A stretch of DNA of 64,000 nucleotides from Polietes domitor (GCA_947397865.1 OX377619.1:100161007-100225006); one strand, 5' to 3'; positions 11,930 through 24,534 are shown, numbered from the stretch's first letter. The notes: generated from the letters alone by a model not told the origin. Numbers and translations are program-made.

Positions 11930-13790
11930 GTGGTCGGAGGGGCAATTTTATGAGCAGACTTATGAAAATAGACTCATAGTTGAAATATATGGTCTCAGGA
12001 GCGGAAAAAGTCAAATCGAGAGCGAAATTTGTATGGGAGCTATATCTAAAACTTAACCGATCGGACCCATTCTCACCATAGATGTTTCTAGTTCAATTGT
12101 AAGGTACTTTGGTTCTTGTGCGGAAAATGTCAAATCGATAGCGAAATAAGCACACGTTGTTATACCCTCCACTAGGGTATTATGTTTTCGTGTATTTGCT
12201 TGTAACACCCAAAAGGAAACCAGATAGACACATCGTTTATTATACAGATCGGCTTATAACCTTTTTTTGAGTCGATTTAGCAATGTACGTCTGTCTGTCC
12301 ATCTATTGTTGTAATTAAAGTACAAGTCGCAATTATTGTCCGATCCAAACAAAATTTGGCACAGGTAAGTTTGCCGGTCAGGGACGAACGCTATTTAATT
12401 AGAAGTAAATCGGTTCAAATTTAGATATAGCTCCCATACAAATGTCGCTCTTGATTTGACTTTTTTCATTCTACATATTTCACACAAATTACAGGAGCCA
12501 CTAAAATAAAGATATTAAATGCCTGTGTGAAATCAACTCTGCTATTTAGAAGTGAGACATGGCAATTAACAGTGGTCACCATACATAGACTTCAATCCTT
12601 CATAAACAGATGTTTGCGAATCATCTGCGGAATATTTTGTCTATGGGCTATTGCCAAAGAAGAGCCCATAGAATCACAGATCAAGAGGAGAATATGGCGA
12701 TGGATTGGGCACAATTTGCGGAAGCCGCTAGAATCTATAACGCAAATAGCTTTGGACTGGAATCCGCAAGGACGAAGATGACAAGGCCGTCCTAAAATGA
12801 CATGGAGGAAATGCTAACGACTACATATTTCAAACGATTTGCTCAAAATTTGGTACAGTACCTTAAGATTGAACTAGAAACATCAGTGGTAAAAGTGAGT
12901 CTGATCGGTTCAGATTTATATATAACTCCCAAACAAATTTAGCTTTCGATTTGAATTTTCCGCTCTAGAGACCACATATTTTAAATAATTTTCTTAAAAT
13001 TTGGTACAATAGCTTATATTCCGACAAGAAACTTGTGTTTTAAAAGTGGTTCAGATTTAGATAAAGCTCCCATATAAATTTCACTCACGATTTGACTCTA
13101 GAAACCAAATATTTTAAAAGTTTTTCTTGTTATTTTGTTATGACCAATGTTGTTTTCTTATTAACATCAATTTTGTACGGGCTAATTTGGTCAACTTTTT
13201 ATTGAAATTAATCTAATTTATTTCATTTTTTACACAACGTTTCTTTGGCTTGTTTCCAGCTTCTTCAGGGGTCTGATTATTTGAAAATCCTACCAAATAA
13301 ATTTTTCAATTACAAATATGTTGTTGTTCTAACACAGTATTAATTCTACTTACAATTAGTTTGCATTGCAGCTGTCATTATTACTTATTATTATAAAAAA
13401 CTGGACATAACTCATAATTAAGTATAATTAAAATAAATAATAACAACTAAATGTAAAAATCATAGTAGAGCTTAATACTAATATCACAGAGCTTAACGTT
13501 TCAACTTATTGCGACGGAATACTGTAGCTTTGCATTGTCTTTATTTTCTTTGGTGTTGATTTTCTTTAAATTGAGCACAACACATTATATTTCAACATCT
13601 CTGGTTAAAATGTATCAGATTGGTTCACATATAGATGTAGGTCCCATACAAACGTCGCTTCCGATATGACTTTTTCCGCTCTATAACCCAAATAATTTTC
13701 CCATAAAATTTGGTAAAACACTTTTACCATCTATGGTAGAAATGTGTTAGATCAGTTCAGATTAGAGATGGTCGCGGCTCATGGGAGCGT
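11930..13790. repeat. Diverged ~165-bp-periodic repeat family (Z1)
   Basis: Repeated phrases such as tagctcccatacaaatt, cgctc..atttgac, ccgctctaga and accacatatttta recur with a period near 165 bp, first inverted (about 11990-12150), then in plus orientation. The start tataccctccactagggtat at 12171 and the phrase cgtctgtctgtccatctattg at about 12290 link it to the second copy at 16.8-17.76 kb and, more distantly, to the DINE-like elements. No ORF is present except a LINE insertion at 12483-12820. This is non-coding repeat sequence. Confidence 0.7.
12483..12820 (+). mobile_element. 5'-truncated LINE 3' end with 12-bp TSD
   Basis: The 84-codon ORF at 12527-12781 matches the extreme C-terminus of insect LINE polymerases of the type with LQSFINRCLR, EEPIESQIKRR, WRWIGHNLRKP and ALDWNPQG. 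The insertion is flanked by perfect copies of CTACATATTTCA (12471-12482 and 12821-12832) and interrupts the Z1 repeat. It is a dead-on-arrival retrotransposed fragment with no obvious poly-A tail. Confidence 0.8.
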
Positions 13791-13820
13791 GCGTGAGTCT
13801 CATATATTTATTATTATTTT

Positions 13821-16078
13821 TATACCCTCCACCTCCAGGATGGGGGTATACTAACTTTGTCATTCCGTTTGTAACACCTTGAAATATCGACCTAAGACCC
13901 TATACAGTATATATATTCTTGATCGTCATAAAATTCTAAGACGATCTAGCCATGTCCGTCCGTCCGTCCGTCCGTCCGTCCGTCCGTCCGTCCGTCCGTC
14001 TGTTGAAAGCACGCTAGCATCTAAACGAAAGGAGCTAGAACGTTCAAATTTTCCATAAATGCGTCTTATAGTCGTAGATCGGTTGGGATTGAAATGGGAC
14101 GAAATCGGCCCAAAGGGAAACATTTTTCCCTCACAAGGACTAAAAATACCCATAATAATCCCTAATATTTTAGCGTATTTAAGCATGTTTTTTGAATATT
14201 TCTGTTTATATTTGCTTGATATTTGGTATGCGCATTCCCCTTATAGCAAAAACGTGCACCATAAAGTGATTCTTATTTGTAGGGGGTGAAATGGGGCAAA
14301 AAAGGGATAAAAATGGTACATATTAAACGACAACAGCTAGAAACACGAAATTCGGTGTGTACATTCCTCTAATTGAGTAGGTACATAATATAAAAGTATT
14401 TTTTCCAAATTCGTACTTTTAAGGGGTAAAATGGGAATAGAGGGATAAAAATGGTACCAACCAAACGGCTGTACCTATAATGCTGAAATTCGGTGTATAC
14501 ATTCCTCTGATTGCATAGATAAGTAAAATACACGGATTTTTCAAAATTTGTACCTTTTGGGGTTAAAATGAAAAAAGGGGATAAAAATAGTACCAATCTA
14601 ATGACCGCAGCTAGAGTCATGAAATTCGGAGTATACATTCCTCTGAGTGTGAAGACACGGAAAATAAACTGATTTTTCGAAATTCGTACTTTTTGGGGTT
14701 AAAATGAAAAAAGGGGATAAAAATAGTACCAATCAAATGACCACAGCTAGAGTCATGAAATTCGGAGTATACATTCCTCTGACTGCGAAGACACGGAAAA
14801 TAGACGAATTTTTCGAAATTAGTACTTTCAAGGGATACAATGGTACAGAGGGATAAGAATAGTACCAACTAAACGACTGCAACTAAAGAGTGATTTTTTT
14901 GAGGTTAGGATTTTCATGCATTAGTATTTGACAGATCACGTGGGATTTCAGACATGGTGTCAAAGAGAAAGATGCTCAGTATGCTTTGACATTTCATCAT
15001 GCATCGTCTTACAAACGAACAACGCTTGCAAATTATTGAATTTTATTATCAAAATGCGTGCTCTGTTAAGAAAGTTCATTGCGCGCTTCCATTTTATGGT
15101 CAGTTTAATCGACCCACTGAAGCGGCTATTCGGGCTATTGTGACTAAATTTCGCACCAAATTTACAATGTTGGACATTGAACCACCAACACGCTTACGTA
15201 GAGTGCGAACTGAAGAAAATATCGCAGCTGTATCGGCCAGTGTTAATGATGACCACCAATTTTCGATTCGTCGCCGTTCGCACCAATTGGGTCTCTGTTA
15301 CTCAAAAACGTGGAAATGCCAAAATCCTAAGACGCAGCCGCGGTCAACATTTAAATGAAATTATCTTCAAAAAGTAAATGTCATGGACCAATCTAACGTT
15401 TCAAATAAAGAACCGATGAGATTTTGCAAATTTTATGCGTTTTTTTAAAAAAAAAGGTTATCAAGCTCTTAAAAAATCACCCTTTAGAATGATAAAATTC
15501 TAATTGCGTAGAAACGTCAAGGGGGTAAAAATGGTACCAACCAAATGGAATAATGGAATTCGGTGTATACATTCCTCTGACTGCATAGACACGCAAAATA
15601 AAAAGTTTTTTTCCAAATTCGTACTTTTTCTTTTACGGCAAAAATTGGTTGAATCATGAAGTTAGGTTATTTTGCACTATGTACGTCTGATAATGGATTT
15701 TCAAAATTTGTACTTTTGAAATTCAAATAGAATGGAAATACAACCAAATGTAGCACCCACTATCTACCAATATTTATGGCTTTGAAAATATTTTTCAAAA
15801 TATAAATAGAAGAATAATTATTTTTTGAATTGACGTATTGGTAGCCTTACCTTATAAGCGTGGTTTGAAATAATTAATATATTATATTTATTTATAAAAT
15901 TAATTTTTCAATATTTGTATTTGTTTTTGTTTGGCTATATTAAAAAAATTATATTTTCCTGTAATATTACTGCACTCCTACGAAAACAGACAACCTCTGT
16001 GGAATGCAATCCATGGTGGAGGGTATAAAAAGTTCGGCCCGGCCGAACTTAACTCTGTTTTTACTTGTTTCATTTTAT
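13821..16078 (+). mobile_element. DINE-1-like element X1 (interrupted by mariner)
   Basis: The element starts tataccctccacctccagg and ends with the palindrome AGTTCGGCCCGGCCGAACTT followed by a T-rich tail ending tttttacttgttt. Near the left end is a (GTCC)n microsatellite (about 13953-13999), then a diverged tandem repeat of roughly 118 bp with the phrase gggataaaaatggtacca. Terminal tataccctcc and ggagggtata are inverted to each other. A second copy is at 22417-23822 and reverse fragments are at 32706 and 58731. The microsatellite plus terminal hairpin layout resembles DINE-1/INE-1-type non-autonomous Helentrons; that assignment is inference. A mariner at 14886-15484 interrupts it. Confidence 0.7.
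14886..15484 (+). mobile_element. Internally deleted mariner (copy M1)
   Basis: The 599-bp element has terminal inverted repeats AAGAGTGATTTTTT / AAAAAATCACCCTT (13 of 14 pair) and TA duplications at 14884-14885 and 15485-15486; comparison with X2 confirms the empty site. The ORF at 14999-15358 encodes the N-terminal DNA-binding half of a mariner transposase (LTNEQRLQIIEFYYQ, RPTEAAIRAIV, RRRSHQLGL). It then jumps directly into the C-terminal tail (HLNEIIF), skipping the DDD/DDE core. It is therefore non-autonomous. This copy has an additional short deletion and frameshift near 15325. Confidence 0.9.
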
Positions 16079-16799
16079 TTCGTATTTAACACAACATATT
16101 TTCATATAGGTTATTGGAAACTTTTGCATTGCGCGCGAACAAATTCAATTTAAATACCTTTTCGTGGAATAGAAACTTTGGGAATATTAATATAATTTTT
16201 AAATTTGTATGTATTTTTTAACCACAGTTAATATACTAAATTTTTTACTTCCTTCGAACAAGGGACTAAACTTGTCTGATTTTTTTATAATTAAAGTAAA
16301 GTTTGAAGCGAATTTAATAATGTTTAAAAATGAAATTTACTTCTAAATAAACCAATTTACTGCACCTACAATTTTAGCAATCATTCCCTCCGCCAACGCA
16401 ATGCACTGCATTTATATGGGATATACCCTTAGTGAAAAAATCACAGATAAAAAATATATGATATATGCTTTGTTTTCTAAATTGATTTTATGTCAGTGTC
16501 CGATTTTTGTTAACTAATTTTGCATTAAATTATGTTTAGCTCAAAACCTATCTAAACAATGAATTTTACTAGAATCCTTGTTTCCTATTATTTCCTATTG
16601 CCAATAACGACTACTTATTGTGTAAATACGCTACTAAATAACCAAACTAAAAATATTTATCTGTAAATACAATGGCCATGTTGCAAATACTACTTCCTCT
16701 AAAAATTATATTTCTATCTTTTTGTTCAACAAAACCGTTTATACTGGTAAGATCTTGTCCGCTAGAATAAAGGCATTCCCATATGAAATCATATTACGT
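16079..16799. other. AT-rich non-coding spacer
   Basis: No gene or repeat is recognised. The sequence is AT-rich with short ORFs only. Confidence 0.5.
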
Positions 16800-17760
16800 T
16801 GATTTTTTCTTTCATTGTTATAAACTCCACGAGAGCATTATGTATTTGTGCATTTGTTTGTAACACCCAAAAGGAAGGGAGATAGACCCATTGTTAATTA
16901 TACCGATCGGCGTAGAATCACTTTCTGAGTTGATTTAGCAATGTCCGTCTGTCCATCTATTGTTGTAATCACGATACAGGTCGCAATTGTAGCCAGAACC
17001 AAACGAAACTTTGCACAACGAAGTTTTTCGGGACAAGGACGAACGCTATTTAATTTGAAGAAAATCGGTTCAGATTTAGATATAGCCCCCATACGAATTT
17101 CACTCCCGGTTTGACCCTTTTCACTCTAGATACCACATATTTTAACAGATATTTCGCTCCCAATTTGAATTTTTCCGCTCTAGAATCCACATATTTTAAC
17201 AGATTTTCTTCAAAATTGGCAAAACACATTATATTTCAACTGGAAACACCTGTGGTAAAAATGTGTTAGATCGGTTCAGATTTATATATAGCTCCCATAC
17301 AAATTTCGCTCCCAATTTGAAATTTTCGGCTCTATAATGCACATATTTCAACAGATTTTCTTCAAAATTGGCAAAACACCTTAAATTTTAACTAGAAACA
17401 CCTGTGGTAAAAATGTATTAGATCGGTTCAAATTTATATATAGCTCCAGAATCCACATATTTTAACCGATTTTCATCAAAATTGGCAAAACATCATATAT
17501 ATAAACTACCTAATGGGTCACATCGGTTCAGATTTACATATAGCTCTCATACAAATTTCGTTCCCCCAGAAACCGCGTATTTTCAGAGAATTTCTTAAAA
17601 TTGAGCATAACACGTTATACATCAACTAGAAGAACTTATTGTGAAAGTTAGTCACTTCATTCCATGTTTGGATATAGCCCCGATACAAATATTATTCTCG
17701 ATTTGACAAATTGGACCAAGTCATATTAGCCTGTGATTAGGAAACATACAAAAAAATTTC
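16800..17760 (+). repeat. ~165-bp-periodic repeat family, second copy (Z2)
   Basis: The left part (cgtctgtccatctattgttgtaatc near 16945) matches Z1 at 12290. After it come at least four diverged units of about 165 bp, each with atcggttcagattta, agctcccatacaaatttcgctccc and gaaacacctgtggtaaaaatgt. No coding sequence. The units diverge from one another by many substitutions, so the array is old. Confidence 0.7.
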
Positions 17761-17871
17761 CCATTTTCACTTTTTAACTGAATTGAATTGTATTCCGATA
17801 GAAAGTGGAGCCCCGCCCGACTTTACATAATTCCGAGCTACAAAATCAAATCAATCATTGCTTTGATTTTG

Positions 17872-17950
17872 TTTCGGCTCATTGAGTACTTTGTTTCTGT
17901 CCCTCCAGACGTCCAATCCATCAGGTTTTCGGTCTCCCACAATTCAGCGA
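17872..17950 (+). repeat. 79-bp direct repeat, left copy
   Basis: These 79 bp recur almost identically at 26396-26474, 8.5 kb away and in the same orientation. The pair brackets BEL copy 2, so it may be what remains of its LTRs or of a flanking duplication. Confidence 0.8.
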
Positions 17951-20011
17951 GTCTAGCTATTCATTTGGTCCAACTCGAACCGGATTACCAGCAAGCAGTT
18001 AAAACATAGTGCTCTCTGAGAATTCAGCCCTGTACATCAGTCACAAGGTGCGTTTATATTTTGCTTTAGTGCAGATTAGTTGCGAAAGAAAATGAATATT
18101 ACTTGCAATAAAGAAAGTTATAATTTCAAAATAGTGACCGCCAGGCATCCTTGAAAACACGGGGATAGCAAAGTGTCATAACATATTACTTAATGAAGGC
18201 TGTATAGACGCTAAACATCTAACGAAATTAAATCAGCTTCATTGTGGCTGCATAAGTGCTCAAATGCCAACGAAATCGACATCTACATATATAACAGCAC
18301 AGTAGCGTGAGTCAACGAAATTCACGAACATCGATGGAATTCGAACATTAGAAGATTTAGTGCAAGCCTGCTGTCGTATTCCTGCTACTAATACTGTAAG
18401 TCAAGTGCATCCCACCTGCAAATTATACTAGTATACTATTTTCCGGCAAACTTTGGATAAATTAGTGTAAAAAAAAATTAAACTTTAAATAAAAATAAAA
18501 AAGATAAAAATTAAATTGTTATCGCTATAGATTTGTTAAAGTGCTGACACAAAGGTTCTAACACGTGGGCCTATGTATGTTAATGTAACAGATTATGTTA
18601 TGTTATGCATACAGGTTAGACCTTTCTTAGTATAGGTCTTAAAAAAATTAAGGATCCACTGATCCCACGCGATACTTATCCAAAGTAACGCGGACACCGT
18701 TGAAATTAAAACAAAGGTTTTTTCAGTTTGTCGAAAACTGCAACTTGTAGTTTATTGACCGATGTTCAGTAACAGAGTGATTTTGACATATGTTTATTAT
18801 TCAGAAGAAACTTATCCATTACCAATACATTCTTATAGTAATTTGCTTACAAAGCTACATTTATTTCATTTATTTAATTTGTTCCATTGAACTGCTTACA
18901 AAGCTAAATTTATTTAATTTAATTGATTTGCTGAATTTCCATTGAACATTGCGAAAGCGTTGCAGTTAACGCTTTTGCAATTTAAGCCAGACACTGCACT
19001 TTTTATATGGAGTGGGAATGTGTTCGAAATGAAAGAAATTCGGGTTAACTATGTCTGCACGCGCCACGTGTCTCTTGGGTTTAACAGGTTAACGACCGGA
19101 TGTGCAATTTTGAATTTATGAAATGTTTTCGTTTGAACTGCATTTACATGTGCCCAATATCTTTTGAATTTATAACTTATTGTGTGTTAACTTACATACA
19201 CAAGGAACATCCATCGGTTTTTTGCGTTACCTGCTCATTTATTCATGCATATCTTTTTATCAGCATCATTCGCATATTGCTCTCTTCTATTGTGATCTCT
19301 GTGGAGTAAAAAAATCTCAGGCTTAATTCGATCTCAAGACTCTCTTACAAGAAGAGCTTTCACTCATTGCTCTGTATCCGAGCATCGCGTAGAGACATCA
19401 AACTCAGTGTGTGTGTATATGTTAATCAGGAAGAGATTATCACTCATATAGAGTATTTACTTAGTCCTCTTTCTTTTATATTTATTATGCTGTTTGAGAA
19501 TTTTGTTCGGAATATCTGCTTCCAACCATTACTTCCAACACAAAAGGACTTTACTTGTTTTGTTTTCCATAGAAATTCGAAACAGCTGATATTTGGCGTT
19601 TTTTGCAGTGGATACGTCTCTATGCTAACAACACATTCGATTTTCGCGGTTTTTTTTATTTTGCACTTAATTTTTGTTAGATAAATTTGCCAGTGTTCGG
19701 ATATTTACTTCAGAGAAACTGCTTGGTTACACCAGTTATCCAATTAAATACTTATAATTATTTAATTATTTTACACATGTTTGGAAATCTGTACTGAGTG
19801 CTTTATGATCGCAACCATCCAAATTATATAACATATATGCTTTATTTGATTCCATTGGATTTAATCAGTCCAGGCGTTATAGTCTCTCTACTGGGTTATT
19901 TGAGACATTTATACTGTTTGATCTGTTTTTGGTGCTTTTTTACGATTAGTTAAGATACCTCTCGAACCCTATTGTATATACATTTGGCTCAGTTTCTTTT
20001 GTACGCTACAT
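17951..20011 (+). other. Probable 5' leader/LTR region of BEL copy 2
   Basis: No ORF of note is found, except that the stretch leads directly into a BEL gag start at 20012. Several features resemble LTR or leader sequence: TATA-like motifs (for example atatataac near 18285), poly-A-signal-like AATAAA strings near 18490-18500, and promoter-like tctctt/ttcactcattgctc near 19345-19370. No clear TG..CA LTR boundary could be placed. A host origin for part of it cannot be excluded. Confidence 0.35.
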
Positions 20012-20978
20012 TTGTTCGCTATGTCGCTCGATCATTTCATTCGATTGGCTGACCGCTTAGTTGAATTCGAAGCTAGCTTCAACAATCGGCAACTGCTTAT
20101 TTCTTCCGTCTACGCCGTAGAAACACATAAGATTGAGCTTAAATCTATCTGGGACATATTGATTGCTGGGTACGAGCAATGTATATCAGACATTCGAAAA
20201 GACGAAGCCAGCCAAAAGGCAAGAAGCGTCAAAAGATCCATCCAAAGATTAGTCCGGTGACCAATCCGAGGATGGAGACGAAGAGGCGAATGAGGTCGAT
20301 ATTGTGAAGGTGAAGTTCAAAAGCGCTTACAATACATACTGTAGATGTGTGACAAAGTTGAGTGAACTCGTCCATGACTTAGCCCCTGGCCCCGCCACTC
20401 CAGTTCCAAGTTCAAATCATGGTTTCAATCATCCACCATGTGAGCTAAATGTATTCCACGGTGAATTAATGTCTTGGCCAACTTTCCGGGATATATTCAC
20501 CGCAGTTTGCAAGAACAACCCTAAGTAGAGTCCAATCGAGAAACTTTTTCATTTGGTTCAGAAGACGAAGGAAGAGGCCCATGATATTGTTAGCAGAAGT
20601 CCATTGACAAATGAGGATTTCCGCACGGCGTGAGCAAATTAATGTGCGCGGTTTGAGAATAAGAGGGCTCTTATCAACGGCCAATTGAGGACTTTATATA
20701 ACTTGAAATCCACTTCCGTGGAATCGGCTAAATCCCTTATGAGCATGCAGCGAGACATAAACGCCTGTATTTCCTCTCTTCGATTATATGATATCGATGT
20801 AAAAAGTTGGGATCCCATTTTTGTCTTTATTTGCACTAATCTCCTTCCGGATACCACACTTACATTGTGGGAACAGACGATTAGCGATAAGACAACACTT
20901 CCGAAATGGTCCCAATTAGACTCCTTTCTCACCAATCGATACCAGACACTCGAGTCAGTATCGGAAATGCGTAAGTAA
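20012..20978 (+). pseudogene. BEL gag, copy 2
   Basis: Three consecutive stretches (20012-20260, 20304-20528 and 20685-20978) together cover a BEL-type gag. The start MSLDHFIRLADRLVEFEAS (internal Met at 20021) looks like a natural BEL gag N-terminus. The middle has LNVFHGELMSWPTFRDIFTA, the conserved core of BEL gag. The end has SWDPIFVFICTNLLPDTTL and WEQTISDKTTLPKWSQLDSF. Frame changes near 20260-20300 and stops near 20528 and 20633 break it. The protein would form the virus-like particle of the element. Its zinc-knuckle region follows at 20990. Confidence 0.85.
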
Positions 20979-21968
20979 GTAATCTCTGTTTGAATTGTTT
21001 TTCAAGTGCCCATTTCGCAAAAAAATGTAACAGTGTACACAAGTGCTCCAAATGTGGGATCAAAGGCCTCCATACTCTACTTCACAAGGAGCCTACGTCC
21101 TCCCATCTCCGAAACACTAATATTAAGCCTAATCGTAACATGCCGGCACCATCCGTATCTCCTTTAACTTATTCTGCTTTACAGTCCACCAATCCAACAA
21201 ATGGTGTTGTTGAGACATGTTTTTCTTCCAGTTCTAGCGGTATTCAACTAGGGACAGCAATGGTAAAGATTTCTCATTTGGACACTATATATACTGCCAG
21301 ACCTCTAATAGACTCGGGTTCGGAGGGCTCTTTCATTTCCGAGAAATTATTCCATCTTCTTAAATTACCATTTACGCGCACCTCTGCTAGGATATGCGGA
21401 AATAACGTCATCTTGTTTTGGGCTCACTCAACTTCTGCATTAGTCGCTCCACACCTGTCAGGAAATCTACCTTCGAGGACTATTGATTCTCACGTACTAG
21501 ATAATCTTCCACAGCTCCAATTCGCTGATCCACGTGGTGATACTTTTCCTTCAATCATGCTGTCCGGTTTTGAGCGCAGTATATGTGGCTCTTTAATGGC
21601 TCAACAGACTATTTTTGGGTGGATCCTTACGGGCCCCATTCCTTCGAAATCCTTACAGTCATTTTCGACCCTTGTATCTCATTATTGCGAAATTGCTCTC
21701 GATAAGGAAGTTTACGAGGTGGAGGACGTTCCACGAGGGAATATTATGTCTGATTCTGATCAAATTTGTGAAGAAATGTATACGAAAACTACAAAGAGGT
21801 ATGGAGAAGGCAGGTATATAGTTTCACTCCCGTTTAAGGAAGGTTATCCTGATCAGTTATTCTTGGGACAATCTAGGCCTAATTCAAGGGCACAGTTTTT
21901 CAGAAATGAAACTCGTTTACTTCGAAACCCCGGCCTCAGAGAGGAATATAACAATGTACTCCAGAACC
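20979..21968 (+). pseudogene. BEL nucleocapsid, protease and RT start, copy 2
   Basis: The frame at 20990-22081 opens with Cys/His zinc-knuckle remnants (CFSSAHFAKKC, CSKCGIKGLHTLLH). It continues with an aspartic protease whose active-site motif is intact (ARPLIDSGSEGSFI, residues about 105-118), then SICGSLMAQQTIFGWILTGP. The RT N-terminus follows with EEMYTKTTKRYGEGRYIV and LREEYNNVLQN. At about 21968 the BEL frame ends where MITE Y has inserted; the rest of the ORF to 22081 is read through Y. The same segment is present in BEL copy 3 at 27749-28685 with high identity. Confidence 0.9.
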
Positions 21969-24000
21969 CATGTTCTGTAATTCTCCCGTCGAGATATTTC
22001 TCACATGAAACATATGAAATGAAACTGAAACGTTGTGATTTGACACAAAAAATTGTTTCTCACATGCAATTGTTTCTGTAACTTTGTTTTGTGAGAAATT
22101 TCTGTCACCATATGTTTTTTTCTCACATTACTGGAAACATGTGAGAAAAACTGTTTCTGTAAAATTTTCAGTCTAGAAGTTTAACTTCGAACTGTCAAAT
22201 AGACTCACAATTACAAACAATGCGAGAATGAGCATTTTATACATTTGTAAACCAAAAAATAGACAAAAACCAACACAGAAAAGCTATAAACATTGTTATT
22301 TACTTATTATTTTGTAATACGGCATACATTAAACAACGCAACAAATAACTTATTGACACTTTGCAATAGATGTAATAAATATATGAATTTATGTATATTG
22401 TCCATATGTTATTTTTTATAACCTCCACCTCCAGCATGGGAGTATATTCACTTTGTCATTCCGTTTGTAACACCTTAAAATATTCATCGGAGACCCCATA
22501 AAGTATATATATTCTGGGTCGTGGTAAAATTCTAAGACGATATAGCTATGTCCGTCTGTCCGTCTGTCTGTTGAAAGCACGTTAGCTTCCGAACGAAATG
22601 AGCTAGGAGGTTAAAATTTTCCCTAAATGTGTCGCAGATGGTTGCAGATCGGTTGGGATTGAAAGTGGGCGAAATCGGCCTAGAGGGAAAATTTTTTCCC
22701 TCACAAGGACTTAAAATACCCCTAATATTTACAGTATTTCAGCCTGTTTTTTTGTATATGTCGGCTTGTATTTACTTGATATTTGGAATGAACATTCCCC
22801 TTATAGCATAAAAGCGTATCATAAAGTGATTCTTATTCGTAGGGGACAAAAAAGGGATAAAAATGGTACATATTAAACGATAATAGCTACAAACACGAAA
22901 TTTGGTGTGTACATTCATCTAATTGAGTAGATACATAATGTAAAAGTATTTTTTTTTCCAAATTCGTACTTTTAAGGGGTAAAATGGGAATAGAGGGATA
23001 AAAATGGTACCAACCAAACGGCAGCATCTAGAATAATGAAATTCAGTGTATACATTCGTCTGATTGCGCAGACACGTAAAATAAACGGATTTTTGGAAAT
23101 TTTTGGATAAAAATAGTACCAACTAAACGGCTACAGCTAGAATGGTGAAATTAGGTGTGTACATTCCTTCAATTGCGTAAACACGTAAAATAAAGAGATT
23201 TTAGAAAGTCGTACTCATAAGGGGTTAAAATTGGAAAAAATGAGATAAAAACGGTACCAACCAAATGACTGCAGCTAGAATCATGGAATTTGGTGTATAC
23301 ATTCCTCTGACTGCATAGACACGTGGAATAAAAAGATTTTTCCAAATTCGTACTTTTTACTTTTACGGCAAAAAATGGTTAAATCATGAAGTTAGGTTAT
23401 TTTGCACCATGTACGTGAGATAATGGATTTTCAAAATTTGTACTTTTGTAATTAAAATAGAATGGAAATACAATCAACTGTAGCACCCACCACAACCAAT
23501 ATTTGTGGTATTTAAGCTTTTTTGAAAATATAAATATTTGTAAGACTATTTACTTTTAATTGACTTGAAGTATTATTTCGATATGTAAACGTATTGGTAG
23601 CCTTGCCTTATAAGCGTGGTTTGAAGTAATAAAAATATTATATTTGTTTATAAAATTATTTTGTCAATATTTGTATTTGTTTTGGTTTGCCCATATTAAA
23701 AAAATATTTTCCTGTAATATTACTGCAATTCTACGAAACTCGAAAGCCTCTGTGGAATGCAATCCATGGTGGAGGGTATATAAAGTTCGGCCCGGCCGAA
23801 CTTAACGCCGTTTTTACTTGTTTATTGTTTACTTGAAGTTTCCACTTTTCTTTGTTTACTTTTTGACATGTGACTGGAGAGTTCCAATAATACGTTGTCG
23901 TTTTTGATTTACAGATACAGTTTTTACTCACATATCGAGAAACACTTTTTTGTTTCACACTTTCTCGATGCGAGAAGTTCTCACAAAAGTTACAGAACAG
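21969..24000 (+). mobile_element. MITE Y in BEL copy 2 (split by X2)
   Basis: A non-coding insertion separates the BEL frame ending at 21968 from the RT resuming at 24001. The ends are imperfect inverted repeats (left ttctc..cgtcgag..gtgaaac-like, right the reverse of cttctcgcatcgagaaag). The subterminal regions carry several tttctcacatg and catgtgagaaa motifs, a pattern of repeated transposase-binding sites. The same element without X2 sits at the same codon in BEL copy 3 (28686-29270), where it is about 585 bp. Boundaries are accurate to within about 15 bp. Confidence 0.8.
22417..23822 (+). mobile_element. DINE-1-like element X2 nested in MITE Y
   Basis: It starts tataacctccacctccagc, carries a short GTCY microsatellite near 22550, then the ~118-bp diverged repeat, and ends with the palindrome AGTTCGGCCCGGCCGAACTT (about 23785-23805) plus tttttacttgttt. 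Comparison with the uninterrupted Y in BEL copy 3 gives the empty site near 29088-29092 (ttatttttt then attgtttacttg) and shows little or no target duplication, as expected for Helitron-type insertion. Confidence 0.75.
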
Positions 24001-24530
24001 GGGTACATGTGTATGTTGACTTAAAGCACATGTCACCTATACCCCCTTCGATTTCAACGGAGCCTCCATTACATTTCTACTTATCGCATCATGCGGTAGT
24101 CAAGCCTGACAGCACAACTACCAAAGTTGGTGTAGTATTCAATGCCTCGTATACTACGTCGAACGGCTTAAGCCTTAATGACATTTTACACACCGGACCT
24201 GTTTTACAGACTGATTTGACCATACTCATTCTGAAGTGGCGTTTTTTCGATACGTTGTTAATGGAGATATCCAGAAGATGTATCGACAGATCCTTGTTCA
24301 TCCAGATTATACTCCTTTCCAACGAATCCTATATCGCCCAAGTACAAACAGTGATATTCAAGATTATGAATTGAAAACGGTCACTTTTGGAGTCAATTGT
24401 GCGCCATATCTCGCAATAAGGACAATGTTTCAATTGGCAGAAGACGATCATGAAGAATATCCCTTAGCCAGCCATATCCTCCGAAATTACATGTATGTGG
24501 ACGATGCCCCTGCCCCTTTTAGAAGTCGAT
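24001..24530 (+). pseudogene. BEL reverse transcriptase, copy 2
   Basis: RT resumes after MITE Y. YVDLKHMSPIPPSISTEPP leads to HHAVVKPDSTTTKVGVVFNAS, then a frameshift near 24245 to NGDIQKMYRQILVHPDYT. TFGVNCAPYLAIRTMFQLAEDDHEEYP follows, and the catalytic motif MYVDD ends the domain at about 24505. Right after YVDDA the coding sequence is deleted (the connection and most of the RT thumb), joining it to the RNase H end. It is inactive. Confidence 0.88.
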
Positions 24531-24534
24531 AATT

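Noticed and set aside
13953..13999. CRISPR-like or regulatory tandem from the (GTCC)n block
   Set aside because: It is a simple microsatellite inside a DINE-like element, with no spacer structure.
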